Shown here one piece after another: positions 1-7,014 of a DNA stretch of 17,329 bases. Positions within the stretch are counted from its first letter, which is position 1. Each line of letters begins with the position of its first letter. The notes below the pieces were generated by a model. The model saw nothing but the letters and a program-made list of their open reading frames with translations, had not been told where the DNA came from and did not search any database. The stretch spans positions 1 through 17,329 of the forward strand of contig NZ_CALFSA010000168.1 of the NCBI RefSeq assembly GCF_937919355.1, read 5' to 3'. The position numbers were made by a program, and so were the translations under genes. This stretch comes from an uncultured Methanofollis sp. GTDB lineage: Archaea; Halobacteriota; Methanomicrobia; Methanomicrobiales; Methanofollaceae.

Positions 1-58
1 GTGTTGTCAAGTTTCCAGAAGTAACCATTGATGGTTACTTCTGGAAACTTGACAACAC
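1..58. repeat. Perfect 28-bp inverted repeat with 2-nt centre at window edge
   Basis: Bases 1-28 are the exact reverse complement of 31-58, separated by TG. The right arm encodes GYFWKLDNT in the decarboxylase frame and is plausible coding sequence. The left arm is therefore probably a fold-back copy, such as an assembly or amplification chimera at a contig end. A genuine hairpin element is the alternative. Translation stays open through both arms, so the reading frame does not expose the join. Confidence 0.9.
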
Positions 59-2018
59 ACCGCGGTTCATCGCCGGCAGGATCGAAGACGTCACCGGCGA
101 CTATCTTGACACCCTCCTCCCGGCATTCTTCGGGGAACTGGTGAGGTACACCCAGGAGTACACCTATGCCTGGCACACCCCCGGTCACACGGGTGGCGCC
201 GCATTCCTCAAGTCGCCGGTCGGCAAACTCTTCTACGAGTTCTTCGGCGAGAACACTCTCCGGGCAGACCTCTCCGTCTCCGTCCCCGAACTTGGGTCCC
301 TCCTGGAGCACTCAGGGGTGGTGGGCGACGCCGAGGCCGACGCGGCCCGGATCTTCGGGGCTGACAGGACATATTTTGTGACGAACGGCACCTCGATGGC
401 GAACAAGATCGTCTTCTCCGCCTGCTTATCACCCGGCGACGTTGTCCTCGTCGACCGGAACTGCCACAAGTCGGTGATGTATGCTATCATCCTCACAGGC
501 GCCATTCCCGTCTACCTGATCCCGACACGGAACAACTACGGGATCATCGGCCCCATCCCCGCATCCGAGTTCTCACAGGACGTAATCCGGGAGAAAATAC
601 GGTCAAACGCACTCGTGAAAGGGGGTGCCACCCCGAAACTCGCTGTCATCACGAACTCAACCTACGACGGGCTATGCTACGACGTCGGCGCGATCCGGGG
701 ATGGCTGCGGGGCATGGTGGACGCCCTTCATTTCGACGAGGCATGGTATGGTTATGCCTGTTTCCACCCCCTGTACGAGGGACGGTATGCAATGTCTGCG
801 GTTGGCCTCGGCCCCGACGACCCGGTTCTCTATGCCACTCAGTCCACCCACAAGGTGCTCGCCGCCTTCTCCCAGGCATCTATGGTCCACATCCTTGACG
901 GTCACCGCCCCGAAGGGAACCGCGTCGACCCGGAACGCTTCAACGAGGCATTTATGATGCATTCGTCCACATCGCCCGCCTACTCTATCATCGCCTCCCT
1001 CGACGTCGCCGCAAAGATGATGGAGGGGGACTCGGGCACGGCCCTCATCGCCGACACTCTCGAAGAGGCGCTGATCTTCAGGCAGAAGATGGTCCAGATC
1101 AGGGACCAGCTGGCAGGGGGCGAGGAGGAGAGGGGGAGGTGGTGGTTCGGGATCTGGCAGCCCGAGGACGGAGATTTTTCCGACCTGCAGCCCCGCCCCG
1201 AAGCTGGCGACGATCTGGATAAGCACCTCGCCTTCTGGACACTGCGACCCGGGGATACCTGGCATGGTTTTGAGGGTCTGGACAAGGGTTATGTCCTCCT
1301 CGACCCTCTGAAAGTGACCGTCCTCACGCCGGGCGTGGAGAAAGACGGCGGCATGGGAATGCGCGGCGGCATCCCGGCCCCGATCGTCTCCCGCTTCCTC
1401 CAGTCCCGCGGGATCGTCGTGGAGAAGAGCGGATTCTACTCTTTCCTCATCCTCTTCACAATGGGGATAACGCGGGGGAAATCTGGCACGCTCATCGCCC
1501 AGCTCTTTGAATTCAAGGATCTCTACGACGAGAACGCCCCGCTTGAGCGAGTCTTTCCCGCACTCACACGCGCTCATCCTGAAGTCTACGGTGGCATGGG
1601 CCTTGCCGACCTCTGCGACGCAATGCATGCCTACCTGAGGAGACGGAACATTGCCGGCGTGTTGAAGACGGTGTACGCCGGCATCCCCGAGGCCGTGATG
1701 ACACCGGCCGAGGCCTACCGGCACCTCGTGGCCGGCGAAACCGAGAGAGTGCCTCTCCGCTCCATCATCGGAAGGACGGCGGCGGTGATGGTCGTCCCCT
1801 ACCCCCCCGGCATCCCGGTGCTGATGCCCGGCGAGAGAATCCTGGAGGAGGACCGTTGCCTTGTCAACTTCCTCCTTCTTTATGAGGACTTCGATAAAGC
1901 CTTCCCGGGTTTCGAGACAGAGATCCACGGCGTTGTATCCGAGCAAACAGATAAAGGGAAGGCTATCTCGATCATATGCCTGAAAGAAGAGACAGTTATG
2001 GCCCCGGGACATCCCTGA
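3..2018 (+). CDS. Orn/Lys/Arg decarboxylase, AdiA-like, PLP-dependent (5' partial)
   Basis: Fold-type I PLP decarboxylase of the Orn/Lys/Arg family, which removes CO2 from a basic amino acid to give a polyamine precursor or consume acid. Counting from a GTG at 141, the sequence shows HTPGHTGG near residue 12, FFGENTLRADLSVSVPELGS near 34-53, HFDEAWYGYACFHPLY near 197-212, and the PLP lysine K238 in QSTHKVLAAFSQ. The HFDEAWYGYA wording is closest to AdiA-type arginine decarboxylases, but substrate cannot be settled from motifs. The frame stays open upstream of 141 to base 3 and reads GYFWKLDNTPRFIAGRI, which fits the family's linker before the PLP domain. The true start and most of the N-terminal wing domain therefore lie outside the window, and GTG 141 is not the real start. 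The extreme 5' end (bases 3-28) sits in a palindrome and may be artefactual. cas1 follows after 96 bp on the same strand. Confidence 0.9.
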   Translation, partial: VVKFPEVTIDGYFWKLDNTPRFIAGRIEDVTGDYLDTLLPAFFGELVRYTQEYTYAWHTPGHTGGAAFLKSPVGKLFYEFFGENTLRADLSVSVPELGSLLEHSGVVGDAEADAARIFGADRTYFVTNGTSMANKIVFSACLSPGDVVLVDRNCHKSVMYAIILTGAIPVYLIPTRNNYGIIGPIPASEFSQDVIREKIRSNALVKGGATPKLAVITNSTYDGLCYDVGAIRGWLRGMVDALHFDEAWYGYACFHPLYEGRYAMSAVGLGPDDPVLYATQSTHKVLAAFSQASMVHILDGHRPEGNRVDPERFNEAFMMHSSTSPAYSIIASLDVAAKMMEGDSGTALIADTLEEALIFRQKMVQIRDQLAGGEEERGRWWFGIWQPEDGDFSDLQPRPEAGDDLDKHLAFWTLRPGDTWHGFEGLDKGYVLLDPLKVTVLTPGVEKDGGMGMRGGIPAPIVSRFLQSRGIVVEKSGFYSFLILFTMGITRGKSGTLIAQLFEFKDLYDENAPLERVFPALTRAHPEVYGGMGLADLCDAMHAYLRRRNIAGVLKTVYAGIPEAVMTPAEAYRHLVAGETERVPLRSIIGRTAAVMVVPYPPGIPVLMPGERILEEDRCLVNFLLLYEDFDKAFPGFETEIHGVVSEQTDKGKAISIICLKEETVMAPGHP

Positions 2019-2043
2019 GAGAGGACATTGATGGTTCTCTCAG
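2015..2043 (+). other. Stem-loop overlapping the decarboxylase stop codon
   Basis: CTGAGAGA (2015-2022) pairs perfectly with TCTCTCAG (2036-2043) across a 13-nt loop. The stop codon TGA (2016-2018) lies in the left arm. No T-run follows, so this is not a typical terminator. It could protect or attenuate the mRNA between the decarboxylase gene and cas1. The left arm plus adjoining bases (14 nt) recurs at the stop codon of the second uvsE gene near 7010. Confidence 0.4.
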
Positions 2044-2108
2044 AAACGCCTGTGGCAGTCATGCTTATTGCGAGGAGAACATCAGGGGATATCGATCTGT
2101 TCATCTAG
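2031..2108 (+). CDS. Possible 25-aa leader ORF before cas1
   Basis: A short frame runs from ATG 2031 to TAG 2106-2108 and ends seven bases before the cas1 ATG. GAGAGGA (2019-2025) gives it a reasonable ribosome-binding site at 5-6 nt spacing, better placed than the one in front of cas1. The predicted peptide, MVLSETPVAVMLIARRTSGD followed by IDLFI, matches no family I know and does not look like a Cas2 fragment. It may be chance. If translated, it could couple translation into cas1. Confidence 0.2.
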   Translation: MVLSETPVAVMLIARRTSGDIDLFI

Positions 2109-2114
2109 GGGGAG

Positions 2115-3083
2115 ATGCCACATCAGATCATCAGTAACAGGATTTTAACCATGGAACGGGCAGGAAGATGGGTGACAGTCGCAGGTTCGGGTGCGCACAT
2201 CAGGGCGAGCCGAAATACCCTGAACGTTCGGAGAATGAACACGGTGCAGGAGTATGACCTCAGGGACGTGGGTCATCTGATCATCGTCGGCGGTCACACT
2301 GTCCACACCTCGGCCGTAGTCTCTCTCAGACGCGCCGGCATACCCATCTCGTTCTTCGACGCCGATGGCGTTCCTGCCGGCCAGGTCCTCCCTCCGGGGT
2401 ACGATGCCGGGGAGAGGGTGAAAGAAGCCCAGAAAAAGATCTTCGGGTATACCTATGCCCTGACATTTGCACGGAAAGCGGCCGATGCCCGCATCCTTGC
2501 GATCGAGCGCATGGATGACAGAACAGACCGGTCTTTTCTCTATGAGGGAGAACTTGAGTTCTTCCACAGGAACAGGGACGAACTTCCATACCTGATCAAG
2601 ATGGATGAACTCAGGCGGGTCAGCAGATTGATCACCGATACATATTATGAAGTGATGGCAAGGCCCCTCCCACGTGACGCCGGATTCAGGCGGCGGACTG
2701 TTCGGCCCCACACCGACCCTGTTAATGCGATGCTCTCTTTCGGGTACGCCCTGTTGTATGGGACTGCGCAGTGTGCGGTCTTTGCAGCCGGCCTGGACCC
2801 GGACGCCGGTGTCCTCCACGAAGGGGATGGCGCCCTCGTCAACGACCTCATCGACGGCTTCAAGCCTGCGATGGTAGACGAGACTGTCTTCGCTCTCGTC
2901 CGCGCAGGCCTTGACGCGACGGACTATGAAACTGGAGCAGGGCGGTGCATCCTCTCCGACGCCCTTGTCGACCGCCTCCTCCTGGCGCTCCATGAAAGCA
3001 TCAGTGATGAACCTCTTGCAGGAGTTGTACGGGACCTTTCAGCATCCCTTCTCTCAGGGAAAGAATTCGCACCCGTCTACTAA
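2115..3083 (+). CDS. cas1: Solo CRISPR-associated endonuclease/integrase Cas1
   Basis: Cas1 is the metal-dependent integrase that inserts spacers into CRISPR arrays; related enzymes act as casposases. At 322 aa this is normal full length. The N-terminal beta domain spans about residues 15-90 (HLIIVGGHTVHTSAVVSLRR then GIPISFFDADG). The helical catalytic domain follows. It contains E179 (TYYEVMARPL), the signature DPVNAMLSFGYALLYG (201-216), H235 (GVLHEG) and D244/D247 (NDLIDGFKP), so the E-H-D site appears intact. No cas2, cas4, effector gene, CRISPR repeat, PolB or HTH extension is visible nearby, hence 'solo'. The ATG at 2115 directly abuts the purine run GGGGGAG, which is unusually tight. 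M13 (ATG 2151) is an alternative start that matches the usual Cas1 N-terminus. Solo Cas1 families are known in Methanomicrobiales and their function is unknown. Cotranscription with the decarboxylase gene is possible. Confidence 0.92.
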   Translation: MPHQIISNRILTMERAGRWVTVAGSGAHIRASRNTLNVRRMNTVQEYDLRDVGHLIIVGGHTVHTSAVVSLRRAGIPISFFDADGVPAGQVLPPGYDAGERVKEAQKKIFGYTYALTFARKAADARILAIERMDDRTDRSFLYEGELEFFHRNRDELPYLIKMDELRRVSRLITDTYYEVMARPLPRDAGFRRRTVRPHTDPVNAMLSFGYALLYGTAQCAVFAAGLDPDAGVLHEGDGALVNDLIDGFKPAMVDETVFALVRAGLDATDYETGAGRCILSDALVDRLLLALHESISDEPLAGVVRDLSASLLSGKEFAPVY

Positions 3084-3120
3084 AATTCCCGTTCATTCAC
3101 TCTGACAAGAATTTCAACAG

Positions 3121-3154
3121 AGCAAAAAAAAAGAAGAGCTCCACCCCGTGGAGC
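3121..3154 (-). terminator. Hairpin plus T-run terminator of lysS
   Basis: Read on the minus strand, GCTCCAC-GGG-GTGGAGC (3154-3138) forms a 7-bp stem with a 3-nt loop. It is followed by TCTTC and nine T residues (to 3124). It lies just past the lysS stop at 3171. It also separates lysS from the convergent cas1, whose stop is at 3083. The rest of 3084-3170 holds nothing else recognisable. Confidence 0.75.
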
Positions 3155-3170
3155 CGTATCAGGGGGCTAT

Positions 3171-4688
3171 TCACTCCTGCTTCTCTTCTGATTCTTCCTC
3201 TCCGTCCTCTGTTGCGATCGTCCGCATCGACGGGAAGAGGATCACTTCCTTGATCGAGTCGTTGCCGGTGACGAGCATGACAAGGCGGTCGATGCCTATG
3301 CCGACCCCGCCCGTCGGGGGCATGCCGTAGCCAAGGGCGTTGACGAAGTCATAGTCGATCATCTGCGCTTCGAGGTCACCGAGGCGGCGCTTTGTGTCCT
3401 GCTCCTCGAAACGTTGTTTCTGGTCGATCGGGTCGTTCAGCTCGGAGAAGCCATTCGCAAGTTCCATGCCGTTCACGAAGAGTTCGAAACGCTCGGTGAA
3501 GCCGGGCTTCGAGCGGTGGCGCTTTGCCAGGGGCGAGTTTTCGACCGGGAAGTCGTAGATGAAGGTCGGCTGGATGAGTTTCTCCTCGCAATAGTGGTCG
3601 AAGAAGAGGGGGAGATAGTCACCGTGAGTCTTCGCCGTCTCGCACTTCTCCACATTCTCCTTCTCGGCGATCCGTGCGAGTTCATCGAGCGGTGTGGCGT
3701 AGACGTCGATGCCACCGTACTCCTTCACGGCGTCCTCCATGCTGAGCCTCCTCCATGGCCTGGCAAAGGAGATCTCGTTGCCCGCAAAGGTGACGGTCGT
3801 CGTGCCGAGGGCGCTCATGATAACATGGGTGATGACCTCCTCGGTGAGGTTCATCATGTCCTCATAGTCATGGTAGGCGGCGTAGATCTCCACCATCGAG
3901 AACTCGGGGTTGTGGTTGGTGTCGATGTCCTCGTTCCTGAAGTTCTTCGCGATCTCGTAGACCTTCTCGAAACCGCCCACGACAAGCCTCTTCAGGTAGA
4001 GTTCAGGGGCGATGCGGAGGAAGAGTTTCTGGTCGAGAGCGTTGTGGTAGGTGATGAAGGGCCGGGCATTCGCGCCGCCGTAGATGGGCTGGAGGGTCGG
4101 GGTCTCGAACTCCATGAAGCCCTTGCCGTTGAGGAAATTCCTCAGGCTTGCGATGGCAAGACTGCGGGTGCGGAAGGTCTGCCTTGACTCCTCGTTCATG
4201 ATCAGGTCGAGGTAACGGTGACGGTACCGCTGCTCGGTGTTCTTGAGACCGTGGAACTTCTCCGGCATCGGGCAGACCGACTTGGTGAGGAGTTCGAAGC
4301 GGCTGACCCAGATGGTGATCTCCCCCATCTTCGTCCTGAAGACATGGCCGGTGGCACCGATGATATCTCCCGCATCGAGGTACTTCTTGATGAACTCGAA
4401 GGGTTCGTCGCCGACGTCGTTCTTCCGCACATAGAGTTGCAGGCGGGCCGAAGCGTCCCCGATGTCGATGAAGATCGTCTTGCCGTGGTGGCGGAGGGCA
4501 TAGACCCTCCCTGCAGTCACGACCTCCTCTTCGCTCGGGTCGTGACCGATCTCCGCAAAAGTTTCCTTGATCTCGCCGAGGGTCTGCTTCCGCTCATAGT
4601 GAGCCGGGTACAGGGTGAGCCCGACCTCCTGAAGTTCGCGGTATTTAGTGAGTTTTGCCTCGTCAAAACTGATCTGTGAATCGCTCAT
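3171..4688 (-). CDS. lysS: Lysyl-tRNA synthetase, class II
   Basis: Charges tRNA-Lys with lysine using ATP, in the cytoplasm. The protein is 505 aa, the normal length for bacterial-type class II LysRS. An N-terminal OB-fold anticodon-binding domain spans about residues 55-135 (AGRVYALRHHGKTIFIDIGD). The class II core follows, with motif 2 at 250-264 (FRNEDIDTNHNPEF) and motif 3 at about 454-475 (MPPTGGVGIGIDRLVMLVTG). The C-terminus is a short acidic tail (EDGEEESEEKQE). Many methanogens instead carry an unrelated class I LysRS, so the class II form is a useful lineage marker. The ATG at 4688 has only a weak Shine-Dalgarno site. Transcription is single-gene, with its own BRE/TATA promoter near 4746-4760 and a hairpin terminator near 3121-3154. 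An inverted repeat at the predicted transcription start could be regulatory. Confidence 0.97.
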   Translation of the reverse strand: MSDSQISFDEAKLTKYRELQEVGLTLYPAHYERKQTLGEIKETFAEIGHDPSEEEVVTAGRVYALRHHGKTIFIDIGDASARLQLYVRKNDVGDEPFEFIKKYLDAGDIIGATGHVFRTKMGEITIWVSRFELLTKSVCPMPEKFHGLKNTEQRYRHRYLDLIMNEESRQTFRTRSLAIASLRNFLNGKGFMEFETPTLQPIYGGANARPFITYHNALDQKLFLRIAPELYLKRLVVGGFEKVYEIAKNFRNEDIDTNHNPEFSMVEIYAAYHDYEDMMNLTEEVITHVIMSALGTTTVTFAGNEISFARPWRRLSMEDAVKEYGGIDVYATPLDELARIAEKENVEKCETAKTHGDYLPLFFDHYCEEKLIQPTFIYDFPVENSPLAKRHRSKPGFTERFELFVNGMELANGFSELNDPIDQKQRFEEQDTKRRLGDLEAQMIDYDFVNALGYGMPPTGGVGIGIDRLVMLVTGNDSIKEVILFPSMRTIATEDGEEESEEKQE

Positions 4689-4717
4689 GATACCATTCCC
4701 GGGTGCAGGACTGGCCC

Positions 4718-4734
4718 GACCACACGGTGTGGTC
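4718..4734. promoter_or_regulatory. Perfect inverted repeat at lysS transcription start (possible operator)
   Basis: GACCACAC-G-GTGTGGTC is an 8-bp perfect inverted repeat with a 1-nt centre. Two more C/G pairs follow after one mismatch on each side. It spans the position about 25 nt downstream of the lysS TATA box, where transcription should start. It could be a dimeric repressor site or a hairpin at the mRNA 5' end. No candidate regulator is obvious. Confidence 0.5.
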
Positions 4735-4745
4735 AGGTGAAATCG

Positions 4746-4760
4746 CTATATATCTTTTTT
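4746..4760 (-). promoter_or_regulatory. BRE/TATA promoter for lysS
   Basis: On the minus strand a run of six A residues (4760-4755) immediately precedes GATATATAG (4754-4746). This fits an archaeal BRE plus TATA box. Transcription starting about 25 nt downstream would begin near 4725 and give a leader of roughly 37 nt before the lysS ATG at 4688. Confidence 0.55.
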
Positions 4761-4886
4761 ATCGGGGGGTATTAAGGGTATCAGTCCGGGGGAGAGGAGG
4801 TCGTGATCCCGACCCGCCAACGATGTACCCGGCAGACGGGAGGAGACTGCAGTACGGAGTGCGATTGACCGGCACAATATACAAGC

Positions 4887-4896
4887 GCATAAATAG
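4887..4896 (+). promoter_or_regulatory. Possible TATA box for the 108-aa gene / uvsE operon
   Basis: GCATAAATAG lies about 40 nt before the ATG at 4934. A start 25 nt downstream would leave a short leader holding the GAGG ribosome-binding site (4923-4926). A second AT-rich candidate, AATATACA, lies about 12 nt upstream. The rest of 4735-4886 holds no gene I can support. Confidence 0.35.
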
Positions 4897-4933
4897 GACC
4901 TGCGGAATTTAGTATTCTATATGAGGAAGCGGG

Positions 4934-5260
4934 ATGGTTCAGTCGATTGATTCACGTTTTGAGATAATTTCATCAAATTGGCTTGAAAAGTGTAGTGAAT
5001 ACAAAAAGATGTCCATATCGGACGATATGGCCGACGACGTCTGGAGAGAACTGGAAAACGACCTGTATTTCTTCAAATTGCATGCCGGGATCACCGGGGA
5101 GGAGACAGGCGACGTCAAAAAGGGCATCAGGAAACTACAGAAATACGTCGAGATCGCCCTGGCAAAAGGGAAGGCCAACCATGCACGAGAGGCGGAAAGA
5201 GAAAAGAAAACCCTTCGTGCACCTCTCAGGGACATCATGGCGGGCCTCCACAGGAAATAA
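4934..5260 (+). CDS. Uncharacterised 108-aa charged, helical protein upstream of uvsE pair
   Basis: I do not recognise this family. The protein is small, probably cytoplasmic (no signal peptide or membrane segment), and predicted mostly helical. It has an acidic first half (SISDDMADDVWRELENDLYF) and a strongly basic C-terminus (KGKANHAREAEREKKTLRAP, ending GLHRK) that could bind nucleic acid. The ATG start has GAGG 7 nt upstream and a TATA-like box about 40 nt upstream, supporting real expression. The stop codon lies inside a small hairpin (5251-5266). The uvsE-like gene begins 36 bp downstream on the same strand, so the three genes may form one operon. A role with the UvsE proteins is inferred only from position. 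Confidence 0.7.
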   Translation: MVQSIDSRFEIISSNWLEKCSEYKKMSISDDMADDVWRELENDLYFFKLHAGITGEETGDVKKGIRKLQKYVEIALAKGKANHAREAEREKKTLRAPLRDIMAGLHRK

Positions 5261-5266
5261 TTCCTG
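5251..5266 (+). other. Small hairpin over the stop codon of the 108-aa gene
   Basis: CAGGAAATAATTCCTG is a 6-bp perfect stem with the loop ATAA, and the TAA stop (5258-5260) lies in the loop. No T-run follows. It could slow or partly end transcription before the uvsE pair, or be chance. Confidence 0.3.
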
Positions 5267-5296
5267 ATATGAGAGTTCGGGAAACACGGAAACACA

Positions 5297-6127
5297 ATGA
5301 AAATCGGATACCCCTGCACCAACCTGACCATCGGGACCATGAAAGGTTCGCTCCCGGACAACCTGCGTACCCTTGAGGAAGAGGAAGAGGAGGCAGTGGT
5401 CGTCGAGAACCTTGCCTGCCTGGCAAGGACCCTTGAATTCAATGAAAAGGCCGGGCTATCATTCTTCTCGATCGACCCGCGGGTCGTCCCGCACAGACCC
5501 GGCGCGTACGCAGAGTACCTTGCGGCCATCGGATCCTATGTGAGGGAGAAAGGTATGCGCGTCATGATATGCCCTGTCAGGGCCGCCCTCTCCCCGGCGA
5601 GGCGAGGCGACGACCTCACCCACCTCGCCTCCATCCTTGACACAATGGACCTTGATACGACGGCAAAGATAGCGGTCGGGATCGGGAGCGGGGACAGGGG
5701 CAGTGCTGAAAAGTTCTATCAAGAGTATGACCACCTCCCCGACGCGGTGACCCGGCGTCTTGTCATCAGGAACGACCGCGTCCATTCGGTCGAAGACTGC
5801 TGCGCCATAGGCCGGGCCTGCGGCGTGCCTGTGGCCTATGACCACCACCAGGCCAGGGGAGACCCCGGCGAGGCCGTCAGGGAGTGTGCCCGGACCTGGG
5901 GGAAGGAGGACGGCGTGCCGATCGTCTTCTACGGATCTCTTGAACCTGGCGTGCCGCACCCGCCGTCGGTCAACCCCGCCGCCTTCGAGGCCTTCCTTGC
6001 GGCGATCGCCCCCCCGACGGTCGACGTCATGCTTCTCTTCAGGGACAGGGAGAGGTCGGCCCTCATGGCGCGCCGGATCGCCGACCGGCAAAGGGTTATG
6101 AGCGCACCCGCCCAGCAGACGCTCTGA
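5297..6127 (+). CDS. UvsE/UVDE-family protein with degenerate active site
   Basis: This 276-aa protein is collinear with the UvsE encoded just downstream. It shares GYPCTN at the start, LDTMDLDTTAK, RRLVI-ND, the GRACGVPV and KEDGVPIV segments, and the RERSAL ending. UvsE is a TIM-barrel nuclease that nicks 5' of UV photoproducts using a metal cluster. Here almost every ligand position is changed. MHPDQF is replaced by ICPVRA, the VHLGG histidine by glycine, the VVEND glutamate by arginine, the DVFHH histidine by glutamine, and the C-terminal MLEIKD glutamate by leucine. Only Y5, N9 and one Asp persist. The gene nevertheless has full length and no frameshift. Its stop overlaps the next start by one base (TGATG), so the two are translationally coupled. 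The best reading is a non-catalytic partner or divergent paralogue. A run of six glutamates at 27-32 is also unusual. Confidence 0.85.
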   Translation: MKIGYPCTNLTIGTMKGSLPDNLRTLEEEEEEAVVVENLACLARTLEFNEKAGLSFFSIDPRVVPHRPGAYAEYLAAIGSYVREKGMRVMICPVRAALSPARRGDDLTHLASILDTMDLDTTAKIAVGIGSGDRGSAEKFYQEYDHLPDAVTRRLVIRNDRVHSVEDCCAIGRACGVPVAYDHHQARGDPGEAVRECARTWGKEDGVPIVFYGSLEPGVPHPPSVNPAAFEAFLAAIAPPTVDVMLLFRDRERSALMARRIADRQRVMSAPAQQTL

Positions 6128-7014
6128 TGCGGATCGGGTACCCCTGCATGAACACCGTCGTCGGTTGCACCTCTGCCCGGACTTTCAGGCTGAAGTCCTG
6201 GAACGAGGAGAGGTTCCACTCGACGGTCGCGGAGAACCTCACCTGTCTCTCGCGGATCCTCGCGTTCAACGCGGAGCACAATCTCCTCTTCTTTAGAATC
6301 ACCTCAGACCTCGTCCCCTTCGCCTCTCACCCTGTGAACACCCTCGACTGGGCGGAAGTCTTTGCGGAGGAGTTCGCCGGGATCGGGGCATGTGTGCGGG
6401 ACCACAACATCCGCATCTCCATGCACCCGGACCAGTTCACCCTCCTCACCTCTCCCGACGAGGGAGTCTGTGAGAGGAGCGGCGCCGAACTGGCATACCA
6501 TGCCGTGGTCCTCGACGCCATGGGCCTCGACACAACCGCGAAGGTCCAGGTCCACCTCGGAGGCGTCTACGGGGACAGAGAAGCGGCCGTCGGTCGGTTT
6601 CTCGACCGGTACCGGGACTTCCCCGCGGATGTACGGCGGCGCCTCGTCGTCGAGAACGACGACCGCCTGTACACAGAAGCGGAGTGCCGGGCCGTCGGCC
6701 GCGAGTGCGGCGTCCCCGTCCTCTTCGACGTCTTCCACCACGAGTGCAACCCCTCCTCCCTCGGCACAGGTGCGGCCGTCGCCGCCTGCGCCGCCACCTG
6801 GAAAGAGAAGGACGGCGTTCCCATGGTCGACTACTCCTCCCAGGAACCGGGGGAGCGGCGCGGACGCCACGCCCGCACCCTCGACCCGACTCACTTCGCC
6901 ACCTTCCTCGCCGCCGCCCGACCCCACGACCCAGACATCATGCTTGAGATCAAGGACAAGGAACAGAGTGCCCTCCGCGCTCTCGAAATCGCGCGGGAGG
7001 GCGACCTGTCCTGA
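6127..7014 (+). CDS. uvsE: UV damage endonuclease UvsE (UVDE)
   Basis: UV damage endonuclease nicks DNA immediately 5' of pyrimidine dimers, 6-4 products and some other lesions, starting an alternative excision repair route. The 295-aa length is typical. Expected landmarks are present: GYPCMN with Y5 and N9 that probe the lesion, FRITSDLVPFASH, MHPDQF (His ligand and probing Gln), ELAYHAVVLD, VQVHLGGVYGD, VVENDD, LFDVFHHECNP, MVDYSSQEPGERRGRHA, and a final MLEIKDKE. One position usually His in MHYSSQ-type homologues is Asp here (MVDYSSQ), a variation I believe occurs in the family. Translation is probably coupled to the degenerate paralogue through the TGATG overlap at 6125-6129. Methanogens commonly lack a complete photoproduct toolkit, so this may be a main repair enzyme. 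Confidence 0.93.
   Translation: MRIGYPCMNTVVGCTSARTFRLKSWNEERFHSTVAENLTCLSRILAFNAEHNLLFFRITSDLVPFASHPVNTLDWAEVFAEEFAGIGACVRDHNIRISMHPDQFTLLTSPDEGVCERSGAELAYHAVVLDAMGLDTTAKVQVHLGGVYGDREAAVGRFLDRYRDFPADVRRRLVVENDDRLYTEAECRAVGRECGVPVLFDVFHHECNPSSLGTGAAVAACAATWKEKDGVPMVDYSSQEPGERRGRHARTLDPTHFATFLAAARPHDPDIMLEIKDKEQSALRALEIAREGDLS

Noticed and set aside
672..2012. Long open frame on the minus strand opposite the decarboxylase gene
   Set aside because: It is a GC-bias shadow of a well-supported gene. Its translation shows no family motif.
1..2042. CATTGATGGTT shared by the edge palindrome and the 2026-2036 hairpin as a repeated intergenic element
   Set aside because: An 11-base match is expected many times by chance in 17 kb. 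One copy lies in coding sequence and the flanks do not match.
2115..3083. Cas1 as part of a casposon or a CRISPR locus
   Set aside because: No PolB, terminal inverted repeats, cas2 or CRISPR repeats could be seen in the window. The left flank is too short to exclude genes further upstream.
4703..4912. 69-codon frame between lysS and the 108-aa gene
   Set aside because: It overlaps the lysS promoter and inverted repeat, has no ribosome-binding site, and its composition is unlike a protein.
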